Shown here in pieces: positions 42,966 through 53,593 of a stretch of 64,000 nucleotides of DNA; within the stretch, counting starts at the first letter, position 1, and each line of letters begins with the position of its first letter. The translations under genes were made by a program, and so were the position numbers. Origin of the DNA: Limnobacter sp. MED105 (GTDB lineage: Bacteria > Pseudomonadota > Gammaproteobacteria > Burkholderiales > Burkholderiaceae_B); the NCBI RefSeq assembly GCF_000170915.1, contig NZ_ABCT01000001.1, positions 248,001 to 312,000 on the forward strand, in the 5' to 3' direction. The notes beneath the pieces are model-generated. The model did no database searches. It was not told where the DNA came from and saw only the letters and a program-made list of their open reading frames with translations.

Positions 42966-45604
42966 GCAATATCAGCCGTGTTTCGCTGTTTGCCAAATTA
43001 AATCCTGTTGCATTCAAATCGGTTGAAGGCGCCACTGTGCTGTGCAAACTGCGAGGCAATCCCTATGTGCAATTGGTGCACTGGGTTGCGCAAATTCTTC
43101 AACAAGATGACAGTGACTGGCACCATGTTCTTCGGCATTTTGAACTGGATGCGAATGCTGTACTTGCTGATGTGCAGCGCGCTCTTGAGCGTCAGCCTGG
43201 TGGAGCGCAGGGTATTTCTGATTTGTCAGAGTCCATCACCAATGCCGTGGAAAGGGCCTGGGTGTATGCCTCACTGATGTTTGGTGCACAGAATGTGCGC
43301 ACTGGGCATGTGCTGGTGGCTTTGTTGAAAACTGATTTCCTGTCGCAGGAATTGCTGAAAATATCACCCCGCTTCAAACAGATTCCAGAAGCTGCGCTCA
43401 GTGAAAATTTTGCACAGCTGGTAGAACACTCGGCCGAGCAGTCTTTGTTGAGCACCGATGTGCCGCTCGGGGCCTTGCCAGGCCAAGCCAGTGGAGCCAT
43501 GCCAGCAGCGCAGCTGGGCGGCGAGGCGGCTTTGATGCGCTACACCGTGGACCTGACACAAAAAGCGCGCCAAGGCGAAATCGACCCTGTGCGCGGGCGC
43601 GAACTGGAGGTGCGGCAAATCATTGACATTTTGCTTCGTCGTCGTCAAAACAACCCCTTGATTACCGGGGAAGCGGGCGTGGGTAAAACAGCGGTTGTTG
43701 AAGGATTTGCTTTGCAAGTGGTGGCTGGTCAAGTACCGCCTGCCTTGCAAGGGGTTCGAATTTTGAACCTCGATCTGGGTTTGTTGCAGGCCGGGGCATC
43801 GATGAAAGGAGAATTTGAGCAGCGGCTGCGCCAGGTGATTGATGAAATCCAGGCCAGCGAGCAAGGCACCATTTTGTTCATTGATGAAGTGCACACCTTG
43901 GTGGGGGCGGGCGGCAATCAGGGAACCGGTGATGCAGCCAATTTGCTCAAACCCGCTTTGGCGCGCGGCACGCTTCGAACCATTGGTGCCACCACCTGGG
44001 CCGAGTATAAAAAATACATTGAGAAAGACCCAGCACTCACGCGGCGTTTTCAGGTGGTGCAAGTGGAAGAGCCCTCCGAGGTCAAGGGTATCGACATGCT
44101 GCGCGGTTTGACTGCTGCCATGCAGGCACACCACCGGGTCTTTTTACTCGATGAAGCAGTGCAAGCTGCGGTGCGGCTATCGCATCGCTACATTCCGGCA
44201 CGGCAATTGCCCGACAAGGCAATCAGCCTGCTCGACACCGCTTGCGCACGCGTTGCAGTTTCCCAGCACGCGATGCCTGCACCGATCGAGTTGATTCAAA
44301 ACAAGCTACAAGCCTTGAGTACCGAACACGCCGCCTTACTCAAGGAATCCACTTTTGGGCGTGAGCATGCTGCACGGCTGGCTGAAATTGAGCTGACGTC
44401 AAGCCAATTGAATTCGGATCTGGACCAGTTGCAATCGCAATGGCAACAGGAAAAGCGGATTCTGGATTCCATGCTCACCCTGCGCAATCAAATTGACCAG
44501 GCCAATACCGAATCCAATCTTGCACACCTTCAGTTGCTGGAGTGCGAGATCAAAGCGCTACAGGGCGAAACACCCATGATTCACCCCCAGGTGGACGCCC
44601 AATGCGTGGCTGCAGTGGTGGCAGACTGGACGGGTATCCCCGTGGGGCGCATGGTGCGCAATGAAATTGAAAATGTACTGAACCTGAGCAACTCCTTGGG
44701 CGCGCGTATTGTGGGTCAACGCCATGCACTGGAAACCATTGCACGTCGAATACAAACTTCGCGGGCGGGTTTGGATGACCCGAACAAACCGGTGGGCGTG
44801 TTCATGCTGGCGGGTACCTCGGGCGTTGGTAAAACTGAAACCGCTTTGGCACTGGCTGAAAACTTGTACGGCGGTGAGCACAATGTGATCACCATTAACA
44901 TGAGTGAATACCAAGAGGCACACACTGTGTCTTCGCTGAAAGGCGCGCCACCCGGTTATGTGGGGTACGGGGAGGGCGGTGTGTTGACCGAGGCTGTGCG
45001 CCGCAAACCCCACAGCGTGGTGCTGCTTGATGAGGTCGAGAAAGCCCACCCCGATGTGCATGAACTGTTTTTTCAGGTGTTTGACAAAGGCTGGATGGAA
45101 GACGGTGAGGGGCGTCGAATCGATTTTCGGAACACCCTGATTTTGTTGACCACGAATGTGGGCACGACCGAATTGATGGCACATTGCAAAACAGGGCTGC
45201 GCACTGGCGACATGCCCCACCCCGAGGAACTTGTCCGTGTTTTGCGTGCGCCCATGTTGCGGGTGTTTCCACCGGCCTTGCTGGGGCGGCTGGAGGTGGT
45301 GCCGTATTACCCGCTTTCCAGCGACATGCTGGCCAATATTGTTCGCTTGCAGCTCAGCCGGATTCAGCAACGCATTGCCAGCACTCACCAAATTGCTGTT
45401 CACATTGATCCTTCTGTCATTGATCGTATTGTGGCCCGTTGCAATGAGGCTGACTCGGGCGGGCGGATGGTGGGCACAATTCTTGGCAATACCTTGCTGC
45501 CCACAGTCAGTCGTCAATTGTTGCAGGCCACCCTGTTGGGCCAACCAGTCACTACATTGAGTATCGGCACCGATGGTCAGGAATTCACGTATCACTACGA
45601 CTAA
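42962..45604 (+). CDS. clpV: T6SS sheath-disassembly ATPase ClpV (TssH)
   Basis: This AAA+ unfoldase of 880 residues recycles contracted TssBC sheath. An N-terminal Clp-N-like domain (about 1-165) is followed by the first ATPase (Walker A GEAGVGKT, Walker B ILFIDEVH), a coiled-coil middle domain and a second ATPase ([21 protein letters not shown]). The [20 protein letters not shown] pore-loop block is typical of Clp/Hsp100. The ClpV subtype is set by its place in the T6SS operon. The ATG at 42962 overlaps the tssG stop; the 3' end overlaps the caspase-like gene. Confidence 0.96.
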   Translation: MSNISRVSLFAKLNPVAFKSVEGATVLCKLRGNPYVQLVHWVAQILQQDDSDWHHVLRHFELDANAVLADVQRALERQPGGAQGISDLSESITNAVERAWVYASLMFGAQNVRTGHVLVALLKTDFLSQELLKISPRFKQIPEAALSENFAQLVEHSAEQSLLSTDVPLGALPGQASGAMPAAQLGGEAALMRYTVDLTQKARQGEIDPVRGRELEVRQIIDILLRRRQNNPLITGEAGVGKTAVVEGFALQVVAGQVPPALQGVRILNLDLGLLQAGASMKGEFEQRLRQVIDEIQASEQGTILFIDEVHTLVGAGGNQGTGDAANLLKPALARGTLRTIGATTWAEYKKYIEKDPALTRRFQVVQVEEPSEVKGIDMLRGLTAAMQAHHRVFLLDEAVQAAVRLSHRYIPARQLPDKAISLLDTACARVAVSQHAMPAPIELIQNKLQALSTEHAALLKESTFGREHAARLAEIELTSSQLNSDLDQLQSQWQQEKRILDSMLTLRNQIDQANTESNLAHLQLLECEIKALQGETPMIHPQVDAQCVAAVVADWTGIPVGRMVRNEIENVLNLSNSLGARIVGQRHALETIARRIQTSRAGLDDPNKPVGVFMLAGTSGVGKTETALALAENLYGGEHNVITINMSEYQEAHTVSSLKGAPPGYVGYGEGGVLTEAVRRKPHSVVLLDEVEKAHPDVHELFFQVFDKGWMEDGEGRRIDFRNTLILLTTNVGTTELMAHCKTGLRTGDMPHPEELVRVLRAPMLRVFPPALLGRLEVVPYYPLSSDMLANIVRLQLSRIQQRIASTHQIAVHIDPSVIDRIVARCNEADSGGRMVGTILGNTLLPTVSRQLLQATLLGQPVTTLSIGTDGQEFTYHYD

Positions 45605-46991
45605 GTTGCCGAAATCATTGGGCCGGCGAAGTGCATTGCAAATCTTGTTGCGCGGAGTGGGTCTATTGCCAATTGCGCCACTTTTTTTTCGACCACAAGC
45701 TGCGCAGGCTGCGCCCTACACTCACCGGCTGGCTTTGCTGATCGGCAATGGCGATTACCCTGTGCCGCACGATCTGCCGCCCATTCACAAAAACGTGATG
45801 GATCTTGGTGAGGCTTTGGCCTTTCGTGGTTTCGATGTAACCCAGGCCATGAACCTCGATGAAAACAGTCTGCAAAGCACAGTGGAGGGATTTGTAAAAA
45901 GGGTGGCGCAAGCACCCCCCAATGCGGTCACTTTGTTTTATTACGCTGGCCATGGTTTGCAGGTGGAATCCAACAATTTGCTTTTGGGGTCGGGGGCCAA
46001 CCCCACGGCACCTCGCCGTGATCTGTTGGCAAGTTCCCTGGTGCTTCAGCAAAAGTTGCTGGCCGCCTTGCCGGCCAGGCCTCAGGCCTTGAACATCACC
46101 GTGATTGATGCATGCAGAACCGATTTGCGCAATTCCTTGGGCGATGGTGAGGGCTTGAATCAGGTGGAAGCGCCCTTGGGCAGCCTGGTGTGTTTTTCAA
46201 CTGGTGCGGGCAAGCCAGCGGTGTCTCCAGACGGTGCGGATCAAAACACTTTTTACACCGGTGCCTTGGTGAAACTGCTTCTGGAGTCGGCCAGCCATAT
46301 TACTTTCAACGACCTGTTTCGCATGGTGAAGGCAGAAGTAGAAAGCACCATGCTGAATCACCCGCTTGCAGCAATTCGACGTTTGGCTCAAATCCCTTTC
46401 ATTGCAGACAACACCCGAGTGCAGGTTCCGCTGGTGGTGCCTGTGCCTGCGCTGGCAGGTGCATCTGCGCCTCAGTCCATGTCACCCCAAGAGGAGGTTG
46501 ACTGGCTGGCCATTCAATTCGCGCAGTGGCCCCTTGATCTGATTCGCTTGTGCCAGTCTTTCTTGAAGTTGTATCCAGACAGCATTCAGGCGCGATCAGT
46601 GATGGTTTATCTAACCGGAGCCCAGCAGGCCTTGAGCGTGCTGCGCCACAAAGAAGTCAAGTTGTTCAAAACCAGTTTTATACTGCCCCAGCCTTTGCCA
46701 CCTCAGCAGCACGAGCACGGAAACACTGATCTGGTTCGCGCTGCGCGTGGCGACAAAGACGCAGCCGCCCGCATTGCACGTTTGCATCGGGAGTTGGGTA
46801 CCCAGCAAAGCCAGCTACGCTATGTGGGTTGGTTGCAGTATGCAGGTGGGTTGGGCAATGGCATTGCGTGCTACGAGCTTGCACTGTATTACCGAGAGGT
46901 GGCGCAGCCTTTGTTGGCCGCTCAAGCCGAGGCGCAGGCCCGGCAGTTGGGTTATTCGCCGCCCCGTGCTTTGGGGCATGCACGCAAATAG
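45573..46991 (+). CDS. Caspase-family (peptidase C14-like) exported protein
   Basis: This 472-residue protein starts with a possible Tat or Sec signal (LGRRSALQILLRG... ending AAQAA, about residue 50). A caspase-like domain follows: LALLIGNGDYP, the catalytic His in YYAGHGLQ, and the catalytic Cys in VIDACRTDLRN. The C-terminal 190 residues are helical, perhaps Sel1/TPR-like. It begins 32 bases inside clpV, so it is part of the T6SS operon. Orthocaspases cut after Arg or Lys. A role as T6SS-associated protease, sensor or effector is inference; an immunity protein is not obvious. Confidence 0.87.
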   Translation: MVRNSRITTTKLPKSLGRRSALQILLRGVGLLPIAPLFFRPQAAQAAPYTHRLALLIGNGDYPVPHDLPPIHKNVMDLGEALAFRGFDVTQAMNLDENSLQSTVEGFVKRVAQAPPNAVTLFYYAGHGLQVESNNLLLGSGANPTAPRRDLLASSLVLQQKLLAALPARPQALNITVIDACRTDLRNSLGDGEGLNQVEAPLGSLVCFSTGAGKPAVSPDGADQNTFYTGALVKLLLESASHITFNDLFRMVKAEVESTMLNHPLAAIRRLAQIPFIADNTRVQVPLVVPVPALAGASAPQSMSPQEEVDWLAIQFAQWPLDLIRLCQSFLKLYPDSIQARSVMVYLTGAQQALSVLRHKEVKLFKTSFILPQPLPPQQHEHGNTDLVRAARGDKDAAARIARLHRELGTQQSQLRYVGWLQYAGGLGNGIACYELALYYREVAQPLLAAQAEAQARQLGYSPPRALGHARK

Positions 46992-47072
46992 GCGGGCCTT
47001 TCCGGCTTATTTTGAGGTTTTAATTGCCTTACAAAGATTCACAATGTTTGTAAGTGAAAAAGGAACCTGAAA

Positions 47073-47717
47073 ATGATCCGCCCCGTTTTTAACTGGATTG
47101 CCCTGGCCTTGTCTGCAGGTTTGCTCATGGCCTGCAACCCCCGCACACATTTAACCGAAGACAACTTGCTTAAAGGCGCAAGGGCCGAAACCTTTATTTT
47201 GAGCCATGGTGCCCTGTGTGCGCGTTTGCCCAGCCCGGAAGCGATTGAGCAGTATGCCCGCGACCAGGTGCCAGCCAACAGCGCGGTGGCTCGTGAGGTC
47301 AAGGCTTGGGACTTGTCGGGCTTGCTGGATATTTTTCAAACCCGCGATGGTCGCTGGGTGATCATGCCCTCCAGCGGTTTGAAGAAACTGGAAGGTGTGC
47401 ATTTCAGACAAGGTCCGCAGGGTGACAACGAGGCCTTGTGTTTTGGTCGCTTGTGGGTCGAGAAGACAGTCGACTACATTCAGAACAAGCCTTTTGGTCA
47501 GGAAGACGCCGTGTCTGCCCGTTTTGAGGCCAGCTTGAAAGACGCACACATGTTGAATCACTTCAAGAACCTGAAGGTGGAGTCGTTCGATCCTTCGGTG
47601 TTTACCTTGAGTACCGGCACTGCGGTGGCCGGTACATTGCAACCCAGTTTTGTCATCGAAATGGCACTTCGCCCCACTCACACAGGTTGGTACCTGGCCA
47701 AGAACGGGGCGAACTAG
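47073..47717 (+). CDS. Hypothetical lipoprotein after the T6SS operon
   Basis: I do not recognise the mature part of this 214-residue protein. A lipoprotein signal is clear (SAGLLMAC with Cys at about 21, followed by Asn). It contains two further cysteines (GALCARLP and EALCFGRLW) that could pair in the periplasm. An FQTRDGRWVIMPS stretch is followed by a DYIQNKPF segment. It is not a TssJ by length or motif. It starts 81 bases after the caspase-like gene with its own AAGGAA ribosome site, so it may belong to the same transcript or be independent. Confidence 0.75.
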   Translation: MIRPVFNWIALALSAGLLMACNPRTHLTEDNLLKGARAETFILSHGALCARLPSPEAIEQYARDQVPANSAVAREVKAWDLSGLLDIFQTRDGRWVIMPSSGLKKLEGVHFRQGPQGDNEALCFGRLWVEKTVDYIQNKPFGQEDAVSARFEASLKDAHMLNHFKNLKVESFDPSVFTLSTGTAVAGTLQPSFVIEMALRPTHTGWYLAKNGAN

Positions 47718-47734
47718 GCGAGCAAAACCGGGTG

Positions 47735-48868
47735 TTAGCCCAGCGCTTTGACAATGGCATCACCCAGGGTTTTGGTGGTGCCTTTGCCTTTCAGGTCACC
47801 GGTCAATACCGTGGGGTCGCCGCTTTCCAGTACCTTCTCAATAGCAGCCAGAATGCTGTCGTGTGCCTGTTGGTAGGCGTTCTGTCGGCCTGCCGCAACT
47901 ACCGCAGGGCTGTTGCCCAAAAACTGAATCATCAGGGCAGCAGACCAAATCATGGCGATTGGGTTGGCAATGCCTTTGCCGGCAATGTCGGGTGCCGAGC
48001 CATGCACGGGTTCAAACAGCGACGGAAATGTGCGGTCTGGGTTCAGGTTGGCCGAGGGAGCCAGGCCAATGGTGCCGGTGCAGGCTGGCCCCAAGTCGCT
48101 GAGAATGTCGCCGAACAAGTTGCTGGCCACCACCACATCAAAGCGCTCAGGTTGCATCACGAACCGGGCGGCCAGAATGTCCACGTGTTGTTTGTCGTAG
48201 GTCACTTCAGGATAGCCTTGAGCCATGTTGTCCACGCGCTCGTCCCAGTAGGGCATGCTGATGGCAATACCGTTGCTCTTGGTGGCAGCGGTCAGCTTTT
48301 TGCGAGGCCGGTTTTGGGCCATTTCGAATGCAAACTTCAACACCCGGTCTACACCGTGGCGGGTGAATACACTTTCCTGAAGCACAATTTCACGGTCAGT
48401 GCCCTCAAACATGCGGCCGCCCACGGCCGAATATTCGCCTTCGGTATTTTCACGCACCACCACAAAGTCGATATCACCCGGCTTTTTGTTGGCCAAGGGG
48501 CAGGGTGCGCCTGGCAGCAGTTTAACGGGGCGCAGGTTCACGTACTGGTCGAATTCACGGCGGTAGCGCAGCAGCGAGCCCCACAGGGAAATGTGGTCGG
48601 GTACCAGGTGGGGCATGCCCACTGCGCCAAACAAAATGGCCTCGCAGGCTTCCAGCTGGGGCTTCCAGTCCTCGGGCATCATGGTGCCGTGTTCGAGGTA
48701 GTAATTGCAGTGCGCCCAGTCTTTGTGGTGTAACTCCAGCGTGATGCCATGGGTTTTTTCAGCCCAAGCCAGCACCTTCAGCGCTTCTGGCATAATTTCC
48801 TGACCGATACCGTCGCCGGGAATAATTGCGATGGAGTGTTTCACAGCGGTGTCCTTGTTTGAATTCAC
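47735..48868 (-). CDS. Tartrate/D-malate dehydrogenase family protein
   Basis: This beta-decarboxylating dehydrogenase of 377 residues belongs to the isocitrate/isopropylmalate family. IAIIPGDGIGQEIMPEALKVL, RENTEGEYSAVGGRM and LFEPVHGSAPDIAGKGIANP are conserved. The FDQYVNLRPVKLLPG segment and the lack of an isopropylmalate operon nearby point to the tartrate/D-malate dehydrogenase branch. It uses NAD and Mg or Mn. It stands alone, divergent from the S4 gene. D-malate to pyruvate is the likely main reaction, tartrate oxidation an alternative. Confidence 0.9.
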   Translation of the reverse strand: MNSNKDTAVKHSIAIIPGDGIGQEIMPEALKVLAWAEKTHGITLELHHKDWAHCNYYLEHGTMMPEDWKPQLEACEAILFGAVGMPHLVPDHISLWGSLLRYRREFDQYVNLRPVKLLPGAPCPLANKKPGDIDFVVVRENTEGEYSAVGGRMFEGTDREIVLQESVFTRHGVDRVLKFAFEMAQNRPRKKLTAATKSNGIAISMPYWDERVDNMAQGYPEVTYDKQHVDILAARFVMQPERFDVVVASNLFGDILSDLGPACTGTIGLAPSANLNPDRTFPSLFEPVHGSAPDIAGKGIANPIAMIWSAALMIQFLGNSPAVVAAGRQNAYQQAHDSILAAIEKVLESGDPTVLTGDLKGKGTTKTLGDAIVKALG

Positions 48869-48934
48869 GGAAGCCCCAAAGGCTACCTGAAGGACAATTG
48901 GGCAACCAGTGTGGGAATCCCCGATGGAGTCAGA

Positions 48935-49390
48935 TTGAGCCGCAGTAAAAACAAAAACCCCGCACCTGCCAAAACACCGAATGGCAAAACCGATTTTTCA
49001 GCACCAGGTGCCAAGGTACGCATTGACAAATGGTTGTGGGCTGCCCGTTTTTTCAAAACCCGTTCGCTGGCCACCGAGGTGGTGGAAGGCGGCAAGGTGA
49101 AGTGCAACGATGAACGTGTGAAGCCCGCTTACGGGGTGCAGGTGGGCGATGTGCTCACAGTGCCTGTGGGGTGGGACGACATGGTGCTGGTGGTGAAAGG
49201 TTTGGGCGACAAGCGCGGCAGCGCCACCATTGCGCAAGGCCTTTATGAAGAAACCATGGAAAGTGCGAAAAAGCGTGCTGAACGCGCGGCAAACCGCAAG
49301 TTGATGAAAGACCCCGCCCTGGAGATCAAGGCGCGGCCAACCAAGCGAGACCGCCGTGTGATGGACGACTTCAAGTGGGGCGATGAATAA
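48935..49390 (+). CDS. hslR: S4-domain RNA-binding protein (Hsp15-like)
   Basis: This 151-residue protein has an S4 RNA-binding domain (VRIDKWLWAARFFKTRSLATEVVEGGKVKCNDERVKP), as in ribosome-rescue factor Hsp15, which binds stalled 50S subunits with nascent tRNA. The C-terminal half is basic (KKRAERAANRK, RPTKRDRRVMDDFKW). The start is TTG at 48935, with GGAG five bases upstream; GTG at 48911 is an alternative. It is divergent from the dehydrogenase gene and converges on the thioredoxin gene. Confidence 0.88.
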   Translation: MSRSKNKNPAPAKTPNGKTDFSAPGAKVRIDKWLWAARFFKTRSLATEVVEGGKVKCNDERVKPAYGVQVGDVLTVPVGWDDMVLVVKGLGDKRGSATIAQGLYEETMESAKKRAERAANRKLMKDPALEIKARPTKRDRRVMDDFKWGDE

Positions 49391-49411
49391 GCCCGGCGAA
49401 TGCTGCCGCCC

Positions 49412-49903
49412 TTAAACTTTCTCAGCCAGCGATTTTTCAATCAGTTGGTGCAAGGCCGCGAAATCGGGTTCGCCCACATAGGTTTTGATGATCTCGCCTT
49501 TGCGATTGATCACATAGGTGGTCGGCGTAATTTTTACATCATCAAATGCTTTGGCAATATTGCCGTTCACATCCAGCGCCACGTCGAAGGGCAGCTTGCG
49601 GGTTTCTGCAAAATTCACCACGTAATCGGGGCGGTCGTAGCTCATGGCCACGGCAATGGTTCGAAAGCCCTGGTCTTTGAACTTGTTGTGGGTGTCGACA
49701 ATGTCTGGCATTTCTTTCACGCAAGTGGTGCAACTGGTCGCCCAAAAATTCACCAGCATGACCTGGCCCTGGTAATCGGCAGGTGTAATGGTTTGGCCTT
49801 GGATAGTGACGTAATCCACTTGCGGTGCTTTGTCGCCCCCGCAGGCGGCCAGCATGCTGACCACTGCAAGGGTTGAAAACAGGGTGAGAAATTTTTTGAT
49901 CAT
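49412..49903 (-). CDS. TlpA-like thioredoxin lipoprotein
   Basis: This periplasmic-facing lipoprotein of 163 residues has a lipobox VSMLAAC near residue 20 and a TlpA/ResA thioredoxin fold. LVNFWATSCTTCVKEMPDIV carries the CxxC active site as CTTC, and ITPTTYVINRKGEI the cis-Pro loop. Proteins of this type keep apo-cytochrome or copper-site cysteines reduced. No cytochrome maturation genes are near. It is the last minus-strand gene of the dolP group, about 25 bases after dolP. Confidence 0.9.
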   Translation of the reverse strand: MIKKFLTLFSTLAVVSMLAACGGDKAPQVDYVTIQGQTITPADYQGQVMLVNFWATSCTTCVKEMPDIVDTHNKFKDQGFRTIAVAMSYDRPDYVVNFAETRKLPFDVALDVNGNIAKAFDDVKITPTTYVINRKGEIIKTYVGEPDFAALHQLIEKSLAEKV

Positions 49904-49927
49904 TGCCGGTTTTTTCTGTGTAACTGA

Positions 49928-51227
<1,300 letters not shown>

Positions 51228-51284
51228 CTATTATAGGTGACCCCGTTGCAGGCGATTTGTATGGCGCAGCGGTTTGATTCCGCT

Positions 51285-51788
51285 TTAGTTGCTGATTTGC
51301 CACGCATTTTGCACCCACCGCGGTTCAGTGCCGTTTTCCAGTGCGACCACATCAAAACGCAGGTGTGTGAACTTGCGTTGACCCTGCTGCACCCACCACA
51401 ACTTCGCACAGCGCGATACACGGGCTTGTTTGTGACTGGAAATGCTTTCTAGCGCACTGCCATGGCGCTTGTTGTTTCGAAGTCGAACTTCCACAATGAC
51501 CGCGGTGTTGCCACTGGCCATGATCAAATCAATTTCGCCGCAGCGGCAGCGGTGGTTTCGGGTGACCAGGATCAAGCCGTGTTTTTCCAGCAGTTGCAAG
51601 GCTTGGGTTTCGGCCAGTTGCCCCTCTGCCAATAAGGCAAGTTTGTGTACTGGAGGCGCTTTTTCAGCGACATTCGGTTTTTCTTTGGGCACAAGCCATG
51701 GAATTTTGGCCTTTGGTGGTCGCAATTTGCGCGTGACCCATGGAATGCCGGACAATTCAGGGACTTTGGACTTGGATTTGAGCGCCAT
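51285..51788 (-). CDS. yraN: YraN family (UPF0102) protein
   Basis: This 167-residue protein of the UPF0102 family has an endonuclease-like fold. GQLAETQALQLLEKHGLILVTRNHRCRCGEIDLIMASGNTAVIVEVRLRNN holds the conserved GEIDLI and VEV(K/R) of a PD-(D/E)XK-type core, with Arg in place of the usual Lys. The first 45 residues are an extra basic, proline-rich region, so the true start may be further in. Its ATG shares CATG with a possible rsmI start on the other strand. Its role is still unsettled. Confidence 0.9.
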   Translation of the reverse strand: MALKSKSKVPELSGIPWVTRKLRPPKAKIPWLVPKEKPNVAEKAPPVHKLALLAEGQLAETQALQLLEKHGLILVTRNHRCRCGEIDLIMASGNTAVIVEVRLRNNKRHGSALESISSHKQARVSRCAKLWWVQQGQRKFTHLRFDVVALENGTEPRWVQNAWQISN

Positions 51789-52713
51789 GCAGAACGCCGG
51801 TGAGGGGAATGGAGTGAATGATGCTGTGAATTCTGACGTGAGGGCTGGAACAAGGCGAGAACCATCCCTCTATGTGGTGGCAACTCCCATCGGCAATATG
51901 GGTGATCTCAGCCTTCGGGCCCGGTCCGTGCTGGAACAGGTGGATCGAATTGCGGCTGAAGACACTCGCAACACTGCTCGTATGCTGGATGCCTTGGGCA
52001 TCAAGAAGCCTTTGATGGCGCACCATGCCCACAATGAACGGGAGAGTGCACAGGGTGTGCTGGCCTGTTTGCAACGGGGCGAATCGGTGGCTTTGGTGAG
52101 CGATGCCGGCACGCCGGCTGTGTCGGATCCAGGCGCGGTTGTGGTTCGTTGTGTGGCCGAGGCCGGTTTTACTGTGGTACCGGTTCCGGGTGCGAGCAGT
52201 GTGTTGGCGGTGGTGGCCGCTAGCGGGCTGGTGGATGATGCTTTCACTTTTCGTGGTTTTTTGCCCGCCAAAGGGAAAAGCCGCCTGGATGATTTAAAGA
52301 AATGGCTGGCGTGCCCTGAGCCCCAAGTGGTGTTTGAGGCACCGCATCGAGTCATTCAACTGGTTGATGACCTTGAAAGCCTGGGTATGGGCGAGCGCGC
52401 GATGTGCGCTGGGCGAGAGATGACCAAACAGTTCGAAACCTTCTACCGGGGCAGGGGTGAGCAGGTGTTTGAGTTGGTGCGGCAAGACACCAACGCCGAA
52501 CGCGGCGAATGGGCGTGGGTAATCGGCGGCAACCAAGTTTCGGACAGTGATGCGGAAACTGCGCAGGCCAGCGCAGATTTGGACACCTGGCTTGCCTTGC
52601 TGTTGGCTGAATTGCCCCTGAAAACTGCAGTGGCGCTGGTGGTGAAAGCCACGGGGATGGCCAAAAACACGGTGTACGACCGTGCGCTGGCCTTGAAAAG
52701 CGGGCAGCAATAA
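51787..52713 (+). CDS. rsmI: 16S rRNA ribose methyltransferase RsmI
   Basis: This SAM-dependent enzyme of up to 308 residues 2'-O-methylates C1402 of 16S rRNA. LYVVATPIGNMGDLSLRARSVLEQVDRIAAEDTRNTARML, ALVSDAGTPAVSDPGAVVV and PVPGASSVLAVVAASGLVDDAFTFRGFLP are diagnostic. The start is uncertain: ATG at 51787 overlaps the yraN start, while GTG at 51814 has an AGGGG upstream and would remove nine residues. The divergent rsmI-yraN layout is common in betaproteobacteria. Its stop lies in the A-run of the terminator that follows. Confidence 0.94.
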   Translation: MQNAGEGNGVNDAVNSDVRAGTRREPSLYVVATPIGNMGDLSLRARSVLEQVDRIAAEDTRNTARMLDALGIKKPLMAHHAHNERESAQGVLACLQRGESVALVSDAGTPAVSDPGAVVVRCVAEAGFTVVPVPGASSVLAVVAASGLVDDAFTFRGFLPAKGKSRLDDLKKWLACPEPQVVFEAPHRVIQLVDDLESLGMGERAMCAGREMTKQFETFYRGRGEQVFELVRQDTNAERGEWAWVIGGNQVSDSDAETAQASADLDTWLALLLAELPLKTAVALVVKATGMAKNTVYDRALALKSGQQ

Positions 52714-52736
52714 AAAAGCCAGCCCGAAGGCTGGCT
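52711..52736 (-). terminator. Intrinsic terminator with UUCG tetraloop
   Basis: On the minus strand AGCCAGCC-TTCG-GGCTGGCT is followed by TTTTTT. The 8-bp stem closes on a cUUCGg tetraloop. It ends the minus-strand transcript of the GLD-repeat gene; for rsmI on the plus strand there is no T-run. Confidence 0.88.
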
Positions 52737-52786
52737 AAACCACTGTGTAGTATCAAGAACTGCTTTTGCCTATCAGTGCCTGCAAA

Positions 52787-53593
52787 TCAGGCTGGCAGGG
52801 GCAAGCCGGCTTCAGGCACTTCAAGGCCACTGATGCTGATCGAGGCTGAAATTGGCAAGCCTTCTGGCAAGGCCAGAGTCAAGGTGCCATCTTCAAAACT
52901 GATGGGGCTGGATGGCAGACCACCACCAGTATCTCCACCGGGCAGGCTGGGCAAACCGCCGCCGAGCAAGCCGGTCAACGAGTCCAGGCCAGGAATGGCA
53001 TCCAGGCCGGGAATTGCGTCCAAACCAGGCAGGGCTGGTGCTTCTGGCAAGCCACCGCTGAGCAGGTCAGTCAGCGAGTCCAAACCAGGCAGGCCGTCTG
53101 TTGGAATTGGCAGTGCATCCAGACCAGGAATTGCGTCCAGACCGGGCAGGGCCGGGGCTTCTGGCAGACCGCCGCTGAGCAGGTCTGTGAGTGTGTCCAG
53201 GCTGGGGGCGCCGTCGGTTGGCAGTGGCAGTGCATCCAGGCCGGGAATGGCATCAAGACCTGGAATTGCTGGTGCCTCAGGCAGGCCGCCTGTCAGCAGG
53301 TCAGTGATCGCATCTGGGCTTGCAGGCAGCATGTCCAAGCCGGGAACTGAGTCCAAGCCAGGAATGCCGGCTGGAGGGGTGGGCAAGCCACCACTAAGCA
53401 GACCAGTCAGCGAGTCCAGTCCGGGCAGACTGTCTGTCGGAATGGGCAATGCGTCCAAACCGGGGATGGCGTCCAAGCCAGGCAGTTCGGGGGCTGCTGG
53501 CAGTGAGCCAGCAAAGGTGTCCAATACGCCAGCCAGAATTTCGCCAGCTACTGGTACGGCACTGATGCCGTTCTTCAATTCGTCTAGGGCCAT
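52787..53593 (-). CDS. GLD-rich repeat protein, function unknown
   Basis: I do not recognise this 268-residue protein. After a short helical N-terminus (MALDELKNGISAVPVAGEIL) come about five repeats of 33-40 residues built on PGLDAIPGLDALPIPTDGLP and SLTDLLSGGLPEAP. They are almost free of Lys and Arg, rich in Gly, Leu, Pro and Asp. A distinct C-terminal part (ISFEDGTLTLALPEGLPISASISISGLEVPE) looks like beta strands. No signal peptide or membrane segment is evident. It has its own terminator and a long AT-rich upstream region. Unit-to-unit likeness at DNA level indicates recent internal duplication. A surface, scaffold or granule-coat role is only speculation. Confidence 0.8.
   Translation of the reverse strand: MALDELKNGISAVPVAGEILAGVLDTFAGSLPAAPELPGLDAIPGLDALPIPTDSLPGLDSLTGLLSGGLPTPPAGIPGLDSVPGLDMLPASPDAITDLLTGGLPEAPAIPGLDAIPGLDALPLPTDGAPSLDTLTDLLSGGLPEAPALPGLDAIPGLDALPIPTDGLPGLDSLTDLLSGGLPEAPALPGLDAIPGLDAIPGLDSLTGLLGGGLPSLPGGDTGGGLPSSPISFEDGTLTLALPEGLPISASISISGLEVPEAGLPLPA

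Noticed and set aside
47073-47717. Lipoprotein after the caspase-like gene as TssJ
   Set aside because: It is longer than TssJ and lacks its sequence pattern; only the lipobox is shared.
47687-48733. Long antisense open frame opposite the tartrate/malate dehydrogenase
   Set aside because: The dehydrogenase motifs on the minus strand are unambiguous and the antisense product has no family features.
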